Origin: Pleodorina starrii
Lineage: Eukaryota; Chlorophyta; Chlorophyceae; Chlamydomonadales; Volvocaceae
NCBI GenBank assembly: GCA_030267565.1
Contig: BRXU01000015.1
Span: forward strand, 495,001 to 559,000
Reading direction: 5' to 3'
DNA: 64,000 nt
Position numbers and translations under genes: made by a program. Below the pieces are notes generated by a model. The model had not been told where the DNA came from. It did not search any database and saw only the letters and a program-made list of their open reading frames with translations. Every line of letters begins with the position of its first letter. Position 1 is the stretch's first letter. Positions 35,001 through 46,964 of this stretch are shown here, piece after piece.

Positions 35001-38000
35001 AGAGACACGAGAGAGGGAGAGAGCGGGAGAGCGAGGGTGGGGCAGAGCAGAATGGTACCAGGTTTGAGACCCGCGCTCACTGACCTGCCCCAGCGGCCGC
35101 AGCGCCATCGTCGCCGGCTGCACCTGCGCCCCCAGCTTCGCGTCCCAGGCCGCTGGGCTGCATCCATTGAAGTGCAGCCTCAGCGCCGAGCTGGTCGCAG
35201 TGGCCGCGTCCAGAGGCTCCCCGGGCCGCTCCGACTGAAGCTCGGCACCGCACACCCGGAGCTTGCTGCCCATCTGGTGAGAGGGAAAGGGAAAGGGGGG
35301 GAGAGCGGGTGGGTGAGTTGCAAGGAGCTGGAGAGTGGTGAACCGTGATGAAGCGGGGAGGGGAGACAAGCGGAGGCCAGCACCCTGGCCCGCTCGGCCC
35401 GCCAACAGATAGCAGCCGGCGGCCTCACCGTCAGCCGCCCCGAAACCACCAGCTGCGCCAGCTGGGCGTCCAGCCCCGCAGCGATGCCGTACCAACCGTC
35501 CGTCAGCTCCACACGCATGCCCTCCGCGAAGTGCGACCGCCCGGACAACTGCGGGGGGGCGGAAAGGTGGGGAGGGAGGCAAGGAGAGGAGGGAGAGGAG
35601 GGAGGGAGGGGGGGAACAAGAGGACCTTACCGGGAGGAAACTCGCGAAGCAGAGTGGGACGATGGGGGCAGAACAGAGGGGAAGGAAGAGAGCGGAGGGG
35701 GCGGAGTGGCGGGAGGCACAGAAGCGTCGTTGCAAAGAGGGCGAAAAGGAGAAAGGTCAGGGATGCAGTCGCCAGCGCGGTCGAGGGGAAATGTGTGAAG
35801 GAAGGGGCCGGAGGACGCGCGCGGGCGCGGCCAAGGGGTCCTCCTCAGCTGTGCCTCGGGCGTGGGGCTGGGGCTGGGGCGGGAGTGGCAATTCAGAGGC
35901 GGAATTCAGAGGCGGACAGACGCCTGGATAAGGGCACTGCCTTCGCTTGGGCGGTTCGGACGGCAGTGCGGCGCATCCAAGCGGTGACGCCACCCACGTC
36001 TGGCAGGCCGCTGATCGCCAGGACCATGGGCAGACCCGCGGGTCGGTCGTGGGCCAGGATGGCCGCCAGGATGGGTCGCCCGCCCGCCACTAGTTCAACC
36101 TGTGGAAAGGAAAGGGAGGGCGTGGAGGCGCGGGTATTGCTGTATTACGGTTATGACTAGAACCGGCCGGACAGCTTGCAGCCGGGCGCCGACCCAGATC
36201 GGAGATATCGTATCAGCGACTCGAAGGAGCGCACTGCCGGACAGTGTCCATCTGACCCATCCGACCCAGCATTCACAGCATTGACAGCCTGGCCTAGATC
36301 CACGAATGTACAGCAGTAAGATGAGATCCAGATCTACAGCTGCGGGGCGGAATGAATCCTTCTGGTATCGACAACTGCTGGTGGGTGGTGGTGCCGACCC
36401 ACATCAGATCCGCACACCGACCATCTTTGACCGGTCTTCTTTGACCACCGAAACGGACAAATCCGGGAAAGGGCTACTACGCCCTCGAGACACTTGGGTT
36501 CGCGCGTTCGGGAAGGCGCACGGCACCGCACGACATGTCGTACCTGCACTCGGCGCCGGAGCTGGTCCAGCACTGCAGCGGGCGTCAGGCTCCGGCCGCG
36601 GCAGTGCGCCGGGAAGCTGGCAGCAGCAGCAGCAGCGTGCCCAGGCCCAGCGCACGTTTTGGGCGGGAACGCGAACGCGAACGGGATCAGCGCAGGGCAG
36701 GGCGGGGCAGACGTGGATTTTTAAGGATGTGAGCCACCGCAGTCACGAACAGCATTGGCGGCGCCGCGTATGCGGCACCGAATACAGGGCGACGCCAGAA
36801 GACTGTGGGCTCCAGGCCCTCCGGGAGGATGGAACCAGCGGGCAAGGTGGCCCTTGGAGCACTGCAGCGAGGTGTTCCGCGGCCGGGCTTTGCTTCCGAT
36901 AGTGTGAGCTGTGTGTTGGTGCGGCGGGCGCTGGTGAGGAGGGTTCACTGCGCGGCGGTCCAGTGGGACGCCAAAAAACACTCAATCGGGCAGGGAAGGG
37001 AAGGGAAGGCCCTTTTTCCGGCGCTGTTGGCCGAGAGCAGGCGTTGCCTCCAGAGCCTTCCCAACAGCTCTCCATCACCACGCACGCACGCACACGTCGT
37101 ACCGTCGTTCGTACGCCGCCAGCTTCCACACGATCCAGCGATAATGGTTGTTGACCCAGGGCTCGGTCGCCCGCTCGCGCGCGCTCCGCGGCAGCACCTC
37201 CAGCTGCTGCAACGCCGCCCGAGCCTCCGCCGCACCCCACCAGCCCCACACCGCGGCACCCGCACCCCCGCCGCCGCCGCCGCCGCCACCGCCGCCGCCG
37301 GCCTCCAATTTCCCCGCCCCGCTGGCCCCATCCGCCGCCGTTGCCACGTCCTGCGGCAAGAGACGGCCGGGATCAGTACGGTGCTGTACAGTACGGCACG
37401 CCGGTGAGCGGTGCATACCTGTTGGGGCGCCCCCGGCGGCGGCACAGGCGTTTGCGGCGGCGGCGGAGCCGCCACCCAGAACCGAAATTCCGCCGCGGTG
37501 CCGGCGGTGACGCCGTCCAGGACCGCCGGCGTCAGCGGCGCAAAGTGGCTCGGCGCCGCCGCCGCCACCGCCGCCGCGACGCCATCGGCGCCGGTGGCGG
37601 CGGCGGCGCCGCCGCCATCAGCGTCGTCGCCGCAGGCGTCATGTCGCAGGGCCGGCGCCGGCGGCGGCGGTAGCGCGGCGGGCGCGGTTGGCGACGACGT
37701 GGGTGACAGCGCAAAGTACTGTCTGAGCGGCAGCTTGGCGGTTGCGCCGCCGCCGTCGCCGCCGCCGCCGCCGGCTTCCAGCTCGAAGAGCGATGACAGT
37801 CGCGGCCGCTTGGGGGAGCCTGGCAGCGGGCATGTAGACCACAGGCGGGGCAGGGAGTTAGGAAGGGAGGGCGGCCAAGCGCGCAGGCAACGCGCCTCTC
37901 GCCAACCGCCTTGCTCGCTTGCTCGCTCGCTGGCCCCCGCCCCGTTCCGCTCTCCCCGCCGCCTCCCCACCTCGCCGCTTGGCGCTGCTGGCCCCGGCTC

Positions 38001-41000
38001 CACTCGCAGTCGTCGAGCTCCCCGCACCGCCGGCCCGCGGTGGCCCCATCGGCGTCTGGCAGTCGGCCCCCGGCCCCGCCGCCGCACCGCCAGAGACAAC
38101 GATCGCTCCCGGCTTGCCCTTGTAGCCAGCCGGTATCGGTGACACGAACTTGCGCTTGCCGCCGCCGACCGTCCCTGCGGCCGCACCGCCGCCGCTGCCG
38201 CCGCTGTGGCGTGGGGGGCGCCTACACGTTCGGGAGGCGGGAGGTGGTGTGCAGGTGTGGGTTGGATGGCCGGAGGCGGCCGGGGCAGCAGGGGGGGGGG
38301 ATGAACCGGTGCTGGTGCTGCGGCATCAATCACACCGTATCGTTACGTCCGGGGACTCACCCTGCCGCAGGGCCGCCATCTCCAGGCGCGCGCGGCCGCT
38401 TGAGCCCCCCGGTGGATGGCGGCGGGCCACGCAGCCCCCTGCCCGGCGTCGACGCGCCCGCACCCGCGCTCACGCTCGTGCCGGTGCGCGGCGTTACGGC
38501 ACGCGGTGTGATAGCACCAGCGGCGGCCGCCGCCGCTGCCGCCGCCGCAGGGCTCGGCGGAAGCGACGGCATTGGCGTGCAGGCTGCTGCTGCTGCTGCG
38601 GCGGCGGCGGCGGCAGCGGCGGCGGCGAGCGTTGTGCCTGCGGCCGAGCGGTCCGCATCCATTTCGCTGGCCGCCGCTGGCGATGCAGTGGCTGTCACGG
38701 CAGCTGAAGACAGGGCGGGCAGCGGCCGCCGTGGCGCCAATGGCGGCCGCGACGCGCCCGCCTCGCCATCGACATCCCTATCGGCGCCGGCGCCCGCACC
38801 AGCGCTCTGATCCGCTGACCTCGAAGCCGTCGGATCCCTCGCCCCGCCAGGCCCCCCAGCCGTGGGCGGGCCCAACGCTGCTCCAGACTCACCCCCTCCG
38901 GCGCCAGCACCCAGCCGCGCTCCCAGGTCTACGCCCATCTCCGTCTCCGTGATGGTGGCCGCAGACCGGGGCGCAGACCGGGGCACCGCCTCCGCGGCAG
39001 TCGCGGCCGCGGATGCCAGCATCGATTCAGCGGCGCGCCGGCGCTCCTCGCTGACCACGACCGCCTTGCCTCCCGCGGTCATAAGGCCCAGCGCCGGCGA
39101 AGCCATCGCCGCCGCCGCCACCGGCGTCGCCGCCGCCGCCGCCATCGTCTCGTGTTGGTGCTGAGGCCGGTGGTGCTGGTTCTGTACCGGCGGCGATTGG
39201 CCCTGTCCAACTGGGGCGCCGCCACCATCGGCTGACGCTGCGAGTCGGACCTCGTCACGACCCGGCTCCACACCCGCCTGGTCGCCCTTGGCCGCGTCCT
39301 CCGAAGCCGCGGCGGTCCGCAGCAAGGCCGCCGCCGCCGCCAAGCGCGCCGGGTCGAGCGTGACCGCCTTGCCGCCCGCGGTCATTAGGCCGGGCGCGGA
39401 GAGCCGGGAGTGCGGGGATGCGGCGCCCTCGCCCTCGCCCTCGCCGCCACTGCCAGGCCCCCGCGCGATCCGCGCTTCCGTAGCCTCCGTTGCTGCCCCC
39501 GCACCCCGCACCGGCTTAGCCCCACTGCTCCCTAGCGCCGCCGCGGCCGCTGCGTCTGCTTCTAAACCCGCATCACCCAAGCCCATCCCTGCAGCCACCG
39601 GCGCCCTTGACGCGCCCACTGCCGCTCCTCCTCCTCCTCCTCCTCCTCCTGCGGATGCCGTTTGCGCAGCGTCCGCTGCTTCGCTGCCACTACCGCACTC
39701 CCGCGCCAGCCACGCCGCCGCTGACCTCCGCGCCTCCTCGCTCAGAACCACGGGTCGGCCCGACGCAAACGCGAGGCCGGATCGCGGCAGCGCGGTGGCC
39801 GCCGGCGGCAGCGCCACAACGGAGGCGGCGGGCGGCAGGCGGCGGCCACTGCCGCCGCCGCCGCCGCGGCCGCCGTTCCTGCCCTCGCCACCAGCTTCAG
39901 GCAGCCGCTGCCGTTTCGAAGTATCGGTGTGGGTTGGCTGCTGCGACGGTTGGGACTGTGGCGGGCCGGCCAGCGGCGGCGGCTGAGGATGCGCGGCGGC
40001 GGCAGCGGGAGCAACAACCTCCGCGGCGCCAACGCGATTTGGCCCGGGCGTCGCAGTGGCCGATCTGCCTCCCGAGCGCGCCGGCGGCCTGAAGGCGCCC
40101 TCGCCGCGGGGCGTCCGCAGCTGAGGCCGCGCCTGTGCAGCGGCGGCGCTACTGCCGGTGGGGCCGGTCGACGGAGCGCCGACAGCGCCGAAGCCGCCGC
40201 CGCCGCCGCCGGCGTGGTCGTCGCCGCCGCCGCCACGCTCCCCGTCCTCGTCCCCGCCCTCGTCGCTCATGACCTTGGCCAGCCATCCCGCGGCGCGCTT
40301 CCGCGCCGCCTCTGACACGATGACCGGCCTGCCGCCGGCGGTGCTGAAGCCGACCGCGCCGGACTCGGGCGCCGCGGCCGCGGCCGCGGCCCCACCACCC
40401 GCACCTGCCTCACCACCACCACCGCCACCACCACCACTGCCAGCACCCCCAAAACGTCCACCGGTAGCCGCGCCAGCGACAGTCACGCCCACGGCTCCGC
40501 CGGCGCCACCACCGCTACCGCCACCACCGCCACCAGCACCGCCGTCGTCGCCGTCTCCTTGCCCCGGTTCCTCGTCCATGAGCTTGGCCAGCCACCCAGC
40601 GGCGCGCTTCCGTGCAGCCTCCGAAATGACCACCGGCCTGCCGCCCGCCGTGCTGAAGCCACCCATCCCCATGCCCGCTGCCGGCGCCGCGTGCGCGCCC
40701 AATTCCGCGGCGGCGACACCACCAGCGCCACCGCGGCCGACAGCCGCACCGTCTCCTCCTTCGCTCTTGCCTCCGCTGGCGGCAGCGACAGGGACGGCCG
40801 CGGCTGTAAGGCCCAAGCCCCCGCCGCCGTAAGGAGGGCCCCCAGGCGCCGCAGCTCCCTCACTTCCGCCCTCTGTTTCGCCTCCGCCTCCATCGTTGTC
40901 GTCATCGAGGACCTTCGCCAGCCATCCCGCGGCGCGCTTTCGCGCCGCCGCGGACACCACTACCGGCCTGCCGCCGGCGGTGCTGAAGCCGCTGAAACCG

Positions 41001-44000
41001 CCGCCGTCGCCAGCACTAGCGCTGGCGGCAGCAGCGCCGACGGCAGCGCCAGCGCTAGCGCTGGCGACCGCCTGCCCTGCCCCTGCCCTGCCCCGCGCAG
41101 CGCCCCCTGGGCTCGCCGCCCGCCGGACAGCCACCTCCGGCGGTGGGTCCAAGCCCAATGGAGCCACCACGGCGGGCGGTGCGGTGGCGGCAGCACCACC
41201 ATCACCACCGCCGGCTCCGTCCTTTGGTTCCTCGTCCATGAGCTTGGCCAGCCACCCAGCGGCGCGCTTCCGTGCAGCCTCGGAAATATCCACCGGCCTG
41301 CCACCCGCAGTGCTGAAGCCACCCAGGCTGCTCGCACGGCCGCCGCCGGCGGCGACGCCGGCGGCCGCCGTGCCCGCGTCACCGCCACGGTTGCCGGCCT
41401 CATGCGCGCCCGCCGCCCCGGCCGGCGTAAGCAGCGCCCGTGAGGCAGGCGCGCCGGCGGCCGCGTCGACCACCCCGCCCTCGCTGCCACGCCCGCCGGC
41501 GCCCACTCCCTCGCCCTCGCCATCCTCGTCGCCGAGGACCTTGGCGAACCAGCCCGCAGCGCGCTTCCTCGCGGCCTCCGAAATGACCACCGGCCTGCCA
41601 CCTGCCGTGCTGAAGCCCACAAACGCAGCGCCAGCGCCGGCGCCGCTGGGGCCGGCACCGCCAGAGCTAGGCGAAGCCTGGGCGCCGGCGCCCCGTTGGC
41701 AGCCCCTGTCGTCCTCAACGCGTACCATGTCCTGGGCACGCCCATCTCCGCCAGCGCGGGAGGCGGTGGCAGCGCCCGGGCCAACCTTCCCGCCCTGGCC
41801 CTCGCGCTCGCCCTCGCGTGCGTTCCCCCTGGGGCTCACGCCTGGCCCGGTCACCGCCGCAGACGGCTGAAGCCGATCAGGGACAACCGTAGCCTGGCAC
41901 GCAGGCCCCATGCCTCCCCCGCCACTGCCCCGGCTGTCTGCCGCGGCGCTGGTGGCCTCCGGTGGCGGCTCAGCCGCCGCCAAGGCCTTGGCCAGAATGT
42001 CCGCCCCCCGCTTCATCGCCGCCGCCGAAATCTGGGGCCGCCGGCCACTGGCGAAGACGAACCCGCCACTGCCGCTGCCGCCGTCGCCACCGGCGGCATC
42101 GGCATTGGCAAGCAGTGGCACCGCGCTGCCGCCGCCGCCGCCGACATCGTCCCCCAGCCCGTCAAACCCCAGTGGCACCGTTGGCGGAATCTCGTACTGC
42201 GGGGCTGAAGACGCCGGCGGCTCGCCAGCCCTCTGAGGGCTCCTCCTGCCCCTCACCCCGGTCCTCGCGCCGTGCTGCTGCTCTGGCTGCTGCTGCTGCT
42301 GCTGGTGTGACGGCACGCCATGGCCCTCGCCCGTTCTCGCCGCGGCGGGCCCCGGCGGCGGACCGGCGGTTTCCACCTCAGCGGCGGCGGCCTCGTCCTC
42401 CTCCGCATCCACCATCATCTTCGCCCAGAACGACGACGCACGCTCCCGCGCCGCGGTGCTCAGCTGGATGGGCCGATCGCCCGCAGTGCGGAAGCCGCAC
42501 CCACCGCCGCCGCCCCCGCTCCCGCCCAGCTCGGGATCCGCCCCACCGCCGAGTCCCATGCCCACAGCAATCGGGCGATCCGCGGTGTCTGGCGGCGGCC
42601 GAATCGCGGACCGCGGCCCTGCGCTTCGTTCGCCCGCCATCAAAGCCGGCTGCTGCTGCTGCTTGGTGAAAAACGCTGGCTGCTGCTGCTGTGGCTGCTG
42701 TGGAGTGGCTCGGGCGTGTTGCTGCGCCTGTCTTGCCGCCGACGTGGGCTGGCCGGCACGCGATGGGTGCTGGTGCCCCGGCAGCGGGTGCTGTTGCAGC
42801 GCGCGGGAGGAGTGCGGCCCCGGCAACTGCTTTGGGCCGGTTGTGGGAGGAGATGCAGCAGGGAGCGCGGGTTGCGGCGCGGCGAGCAGCGGCGGCGGGG
42901 TCCGGAGGTCGACACCCTGGGGCCAGGGCGAGGGCGTGTTGGCGGACACGGCCGCGAGCGGCTGCCGCGGGCCTGGCGGCGGCGCGGGGGTGTGGCTGCG
43001 GCCCTGGCCCTGCCCTTGGCCTTGGACGGCGGGAAAAGAGGCCGGTGGTGTCGGGCCTCGCGGCGGCTCCCAGGGCAGCGCGTGTTGCTGCGGGTAGAGG
43101 GGCTTCGTCTGCGGGGTCGGGGATGTCTCCCGGCGGCCGCTGGGCGCCAGCTGTGGTGGAGCCTGCTGGGGCGGGCGCGGGCCGGCGCCCTGCTGCTGAT
43201 GCAGCGGGGGGGATGCCTCCCGACGGGCACCTCCCGCCATTGTTTGGTGTGCTTGCTGCTGCTGCTGCTGTTGCTGCCAGTTCCGCTGGTGCTGCTGTGA
43301 TAGGGGCGGCGGTTGCGGCTGGCCGGCTGGCAAGTGGTGGTGCTGCGCCGGTGGCGGGGATGGCTCCCTCCCCGCCGTCGCCGGCTGCTGCAAATGCCAG
43401 GGCTGCCGCTGTTGTTGCAGCTGCTGCTGCTGATGTTGTTGTTGGTTCCACTGCCCGCCGTTTGCCGGCGCCGCGGCGCGGTGGTAGTCTCCGGCGGCTG
43501 GGGACGGCCCCCAGCCCGACGGCGGCGGAGTCACATGTCCCTGGCCGCTGTGCTGCTGCTGCTGCTGTTGCTGCTGCGGGTATGGCTGCACCATCCCCTG
43601 TAGGCCCGGCAGCGGCTGCAGGGGCTGCGTGTGCGGCCAGGTGGGCGCACCAGTGCCACCGCCGCCGCAGCCCCCCGGGTGGCTGCGGGGGCCCGCCGTG
43701 TCACCGCAGCCCCCCGGCTGTCCGGGCCAGCGGCCCTGTGGAGCAGCGGTCGCCGATGCAGCGATGTGCCCCGGCGGAAGCTGGTGTGGCGTCGTGTTGG
43801 GCGGCGGTGGCAGATGCGGCGGCGGTGGTCCGGGAGCCGGGCTGACCTCCCGGGAGGGACCGGGGCCGCGGTCGACGCTCCAGGGAGCTCGATTGTCGGC
43901 ATTCCATGGATCTGCATTGGGGTGCTGCCACGGGGCGTTGGCGTGCTGGTGCTGCTGGTGCTGCTGGTGGTAGTGGTGGGGTTGCTGCTGGTGGTGGTGG

Positions 44001-46400
44001 GGTTGCTGTTGGTAGTGGTGGTGGTGCTGTGGGTGCCGTTCCTGTTGGTTCTGTTGTTGCTGTTGGTGGTGATCATTGCGGTGTTGGTGAGCATGGTGGT
44101 GATGGTGGGTCTGCTGCATGTACTGCTGCTGGTGGCTTTGGTGAGGTACCAGCTGCGGCGTCAGCAGCTGCTGCTGTCCGGACCAGGGCCCAAGTCCCGG
44201 CTGCGCTGGGCGCTGGACGTGGTCAGGGGTGGCGCCATCCCAACCGCACTGCTGCGGCGGCGGTTGCTGCTGCTGCTGCAGGCCAAACTCGCGCGCCGGG
44301 CCCTGCTGTGGCTGCCGCCCGGGCCAACTGGGCGCGGTCGCGTGCTGAGGCAGCGGCGGGCCAGTTGGCGCCCCCAGCGCGCCGCCGAATTGCCGTTCCC
44401 CGCCAGGTAACTGCCACAGGTTATCATGCTGCTGCTGCATCTGAGCCTGTGGCTGCCCGTGCTGCTGTTGGGGAGGCAGCGGAGGTGGCGAGTGATGCTG
44501 CTGCTGGCGATGTTGCTGCGGCGGCGGAAGCTGTTGCTGCTGGTAATGGTTGTGCTGGTGCTGCTGTTGCTGCAGGGCGGAGGCGTCAGGGGCGTCGCGG
44601 CTGCGCTCATGCTGCAACGCCCCTTGCTGCGGCCCCGGGGAGCGCGCTCGACCCGGTTCCTGCCCCTGCCGCCAGGGGCCCACGCCCGACCGCTGCTGGC
44701 CTGCTAGCCGCTGCTCCTCTGTGACTGGCGGCGGGGCTGGTGCGTGGTGCGCTGGCGGCGGTGGAGGCGGCGCCGCGCGCTGCCCGGGCTTGAGGAGCCG
44801 TGTACCTGCACCAATACAAGAAGAGTTTCACGAAAGCGTTAGCAGCGGGCCTATCAGCGAGCGGAGTCCAGCCACGGCAAAACGTGCCGCGCCGGGCGCG
44901 CGGTGCCGTTCAGGATACCGTAGCCGGCCCGCCTTTCCAGGCCGAAGAGCGGCGGGGACGTTTTCGGACCGACAGACCCATTCTTCTTGGGTCGGACTTG
45001 GGTCCGATCGGCTGCCCAGGCACATGCCAACCTCAACTACGGGTACGGAGGAACCCTTCTGAAGGTACCGTACCTTTCGGCAGTTGTTTCGGGGGCGGCG
45101 TCGGCTCGTCCAGCAAATAGTCGAAAACAGGCAGCCCCAGCATCGCTTGCGGCCTCAATCCACCGCGGGGAAGGCACGTGGTCCTGTCGATGACCGCGGC
45201 GTCGTCGCCCAAGGGGAGGCCCGGCCCGCCCGAGAGCGGCGCCTGCGGCGGCGGCGGCGGCCCCATCGCCCCGAAACCAGGATCAGGCGGGGCATCCAGG
45301 TCGAAGTCGTACCCGGGCGGCGGGGCGGGGCGGAGCGGGGCCCGGCACGCGGGTTGGGTCAAGGCCGTAGCGGCGGGTTCTGCGCCGCTCGATAAGGGGC
45401 CGGGAGCACCAGGCCCCTGCGGTGGTGGCCGCCGCTCCTGCGCCAAGCGAGCCGGCGAGCCCGCTGACAGACCTGCTACGGCAGGCATTAGCATCCCGAC
45501 AGATACACCGCTGTCCGCCGCAGCGCCTGTTAGTGCGGCCGCTGCTGTTGCGGCAATGGCTGTTGGCGTTGTGGACGTTGCGCCCGGTGCAGCCTCGGTG
45601 CGGGTGCGCGTGCCTTCCGAAGTGTCCTTGCCGGCGGCGGCTTCAAGGCAGCACGGGGCCCCGACGGCGTCCAACGGCGGCTGCGACTGTGGCTGCTGCT
45701 GCTGCCGTTGCACCTGCGATGGCAGCGGTGGCAGCTGCAGGAGGTCGAGCTCGTCGAGGCACGTCTCCGGCACCATGTTGACATGCTGGAGGGAGAACGC
45801 GGGGTGCCTGCAGCAGTCTTGCGGCAGCGAGGGGCCGTACTCGGTGGAGCCCGTAGCGTTTGCGAAGCTGGCGGACCCAATTTGGCCGCCCGCGCTGTCC
45901 ACCAAAGATTCTGGCACCCAGTTGGCTTCGAAGCAGGTCTGCGGGGTCGTTTTGATGGGCGGCACCGACGCTGGGATGCTGTCAAGCTCGCTTGGCGGCG
46001 CGAGGCGTGCCGGCAGCGGGGTGACAAGTTGTACGGCATCAGCGGGACCGGCCAGGCCGCCTGGAAACTCAGTGCCCGCCTGAACGGGCTCGGCTGCTCC
46101 TGTCGGGGCATCGGCTGTCGCAACGTGCAGCCGGGCGGCTGTAGATTCTGGGAACTGCAGCCATCGGGGGCCTCCGAATGGACAGTCATCTCCGCCGGTA
46201 TCGACGCCGCCCGGGCCGTCGCCGCCGTGGCAACCACCAAAAAACCAGTTAGTTTGTGTGTTGAAGAATTCGAATTGATCTTTGTTCTTTTGTGGTAGAG
46301 TTTCAGGCACACACGTTGTGAAAAAACTTTGCGAAAAAGGTAAAAAGTAAGATTGCAAGCCTTGCAGCTCGTGAGGGTCTAGCCTACGACATGTGGCCAT
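32022..46400 (-). CDS. BRCA2: BRCA2 homologue with ten BRC-like repeats
   Basis: Fifteen exons splice in frame to about 3564 residues: 46400-45074, 44805-38361, 38203-37971, 37819-37419, 37350-37103, 36616-36544, 36099-35998, 35548-35429, 35273-35085, 34844-34689, 34489-34224, 34011-33848, 33591-33360, 33154-32722, 32327-32022. BRCA2 loads RAD51 on single-stranded DNA in homologous recombination. Exon 2 (6.4 kb) holds a Gln/His/Pro-rich part (about 450-1180), then ten BRC-like units (FSTAGGRP...SEAARKRAAGWLAK type) from about 1213 to 2375. The C-terminus matches the plant and animal helical domain (WVNNHYRWIVWKLAAYERR, LTPAAVLDQL) and OB folds (VELTDGWY, SKLRVCGAEL, YLRLRVVGV, FEFDFTGCVVRAGD, QLWVAAASDTSS). 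A Gly/Glu-rich helical insert at about 3100-3200 sits where the Tower lies. Residues W52-F53 recall the PALB2 site. It is three times the length of Arabidopsis BRCA2. Confidence 0.9.
40267..41620 (-). repeat. Five near-identical BRC repeats (coding tandem array)
   Basis: Within exon 2 of the BRCA2 homologue, units of about 84 bp at roughly 41537-41620, 41239-41320, 40910-40992, 40578-40660 and 40267-40350 encode almost the same 27 residues (GFSTAGGRPV..SEAARKRAAGW.AK). Start-to-start spacing is about 300-330 bp, with variable Gly/Ala/Asp-rich linkers. The FxTA motif of BRC units is present in each, and an acidic tail (DEE or DED) follows each. Confidence 0.9.
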
Positions 46401-46964
46401 GGTTGGGGTCGCGGGAGGGTGCAGGCTCCTTGTTTGCGGAGAAAACTCTCTTGGCCCTGTCTCCCGCCCAGGTCTCGGAGCCGTCTGTTAATGAGCACTT
46501 CTGTATTCAACAAACTCATACTGCCAGAGCAAATTTACTCTGCTGAATTTTGCCAAGCGGATAATGCGTATCATGAAATGCATGAAATGTCCAAAGTGTG
46601 ATATTTTACGCCATTACGCCAGGTGACGCAAGCGCCATTAATTTATAAGACGAGACTGCCAGGATCAGGTCTCACAATGGGTTGCGGGTGTTACCGACGA
46701 ACTCAGCGTTCCCGAGGGAGTGAATCAGAGCTGGAGTGAACCGTTTTGGTGGTTGGGGTGACCACACGGTACGCCACCTTGTCGGTTGTAGCCCTTTCCA
46801 GCGCCGACACATTTATAGAAAGGGCTCGCTCTTAAAAATTGTAAATACATGTGTCTCTCCCTGCCTAATTCACCCCCGGTCGTTGTTCCAGGCTTTAATC
46901 CAGCCCCTGACACATTCAATCACCTAGCTAGTCCTCTCGTCTAGGTCTGTTTAGGTTGAACGGG
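46401..46964. promoter_or_regulatory. Divergent intergenic region between BRCA2 and the SOUL gene
   Basis: 564 bp separate the start codons of two divergent genes. A TATAAGA at 46644-46650 could serve the SOUL gene. The region is less GC-rich than the genes on either side. Confidence 0.45.

Noticed and set aside
37411..44724. Many long + strand frames opposite the BRCA2 exon (for example 40896-41870, 37911-38810)
   Set aside because: GC-rich shadows of the - strand coding exon; they show antisense images of the BRC repeats and no independent motifs.
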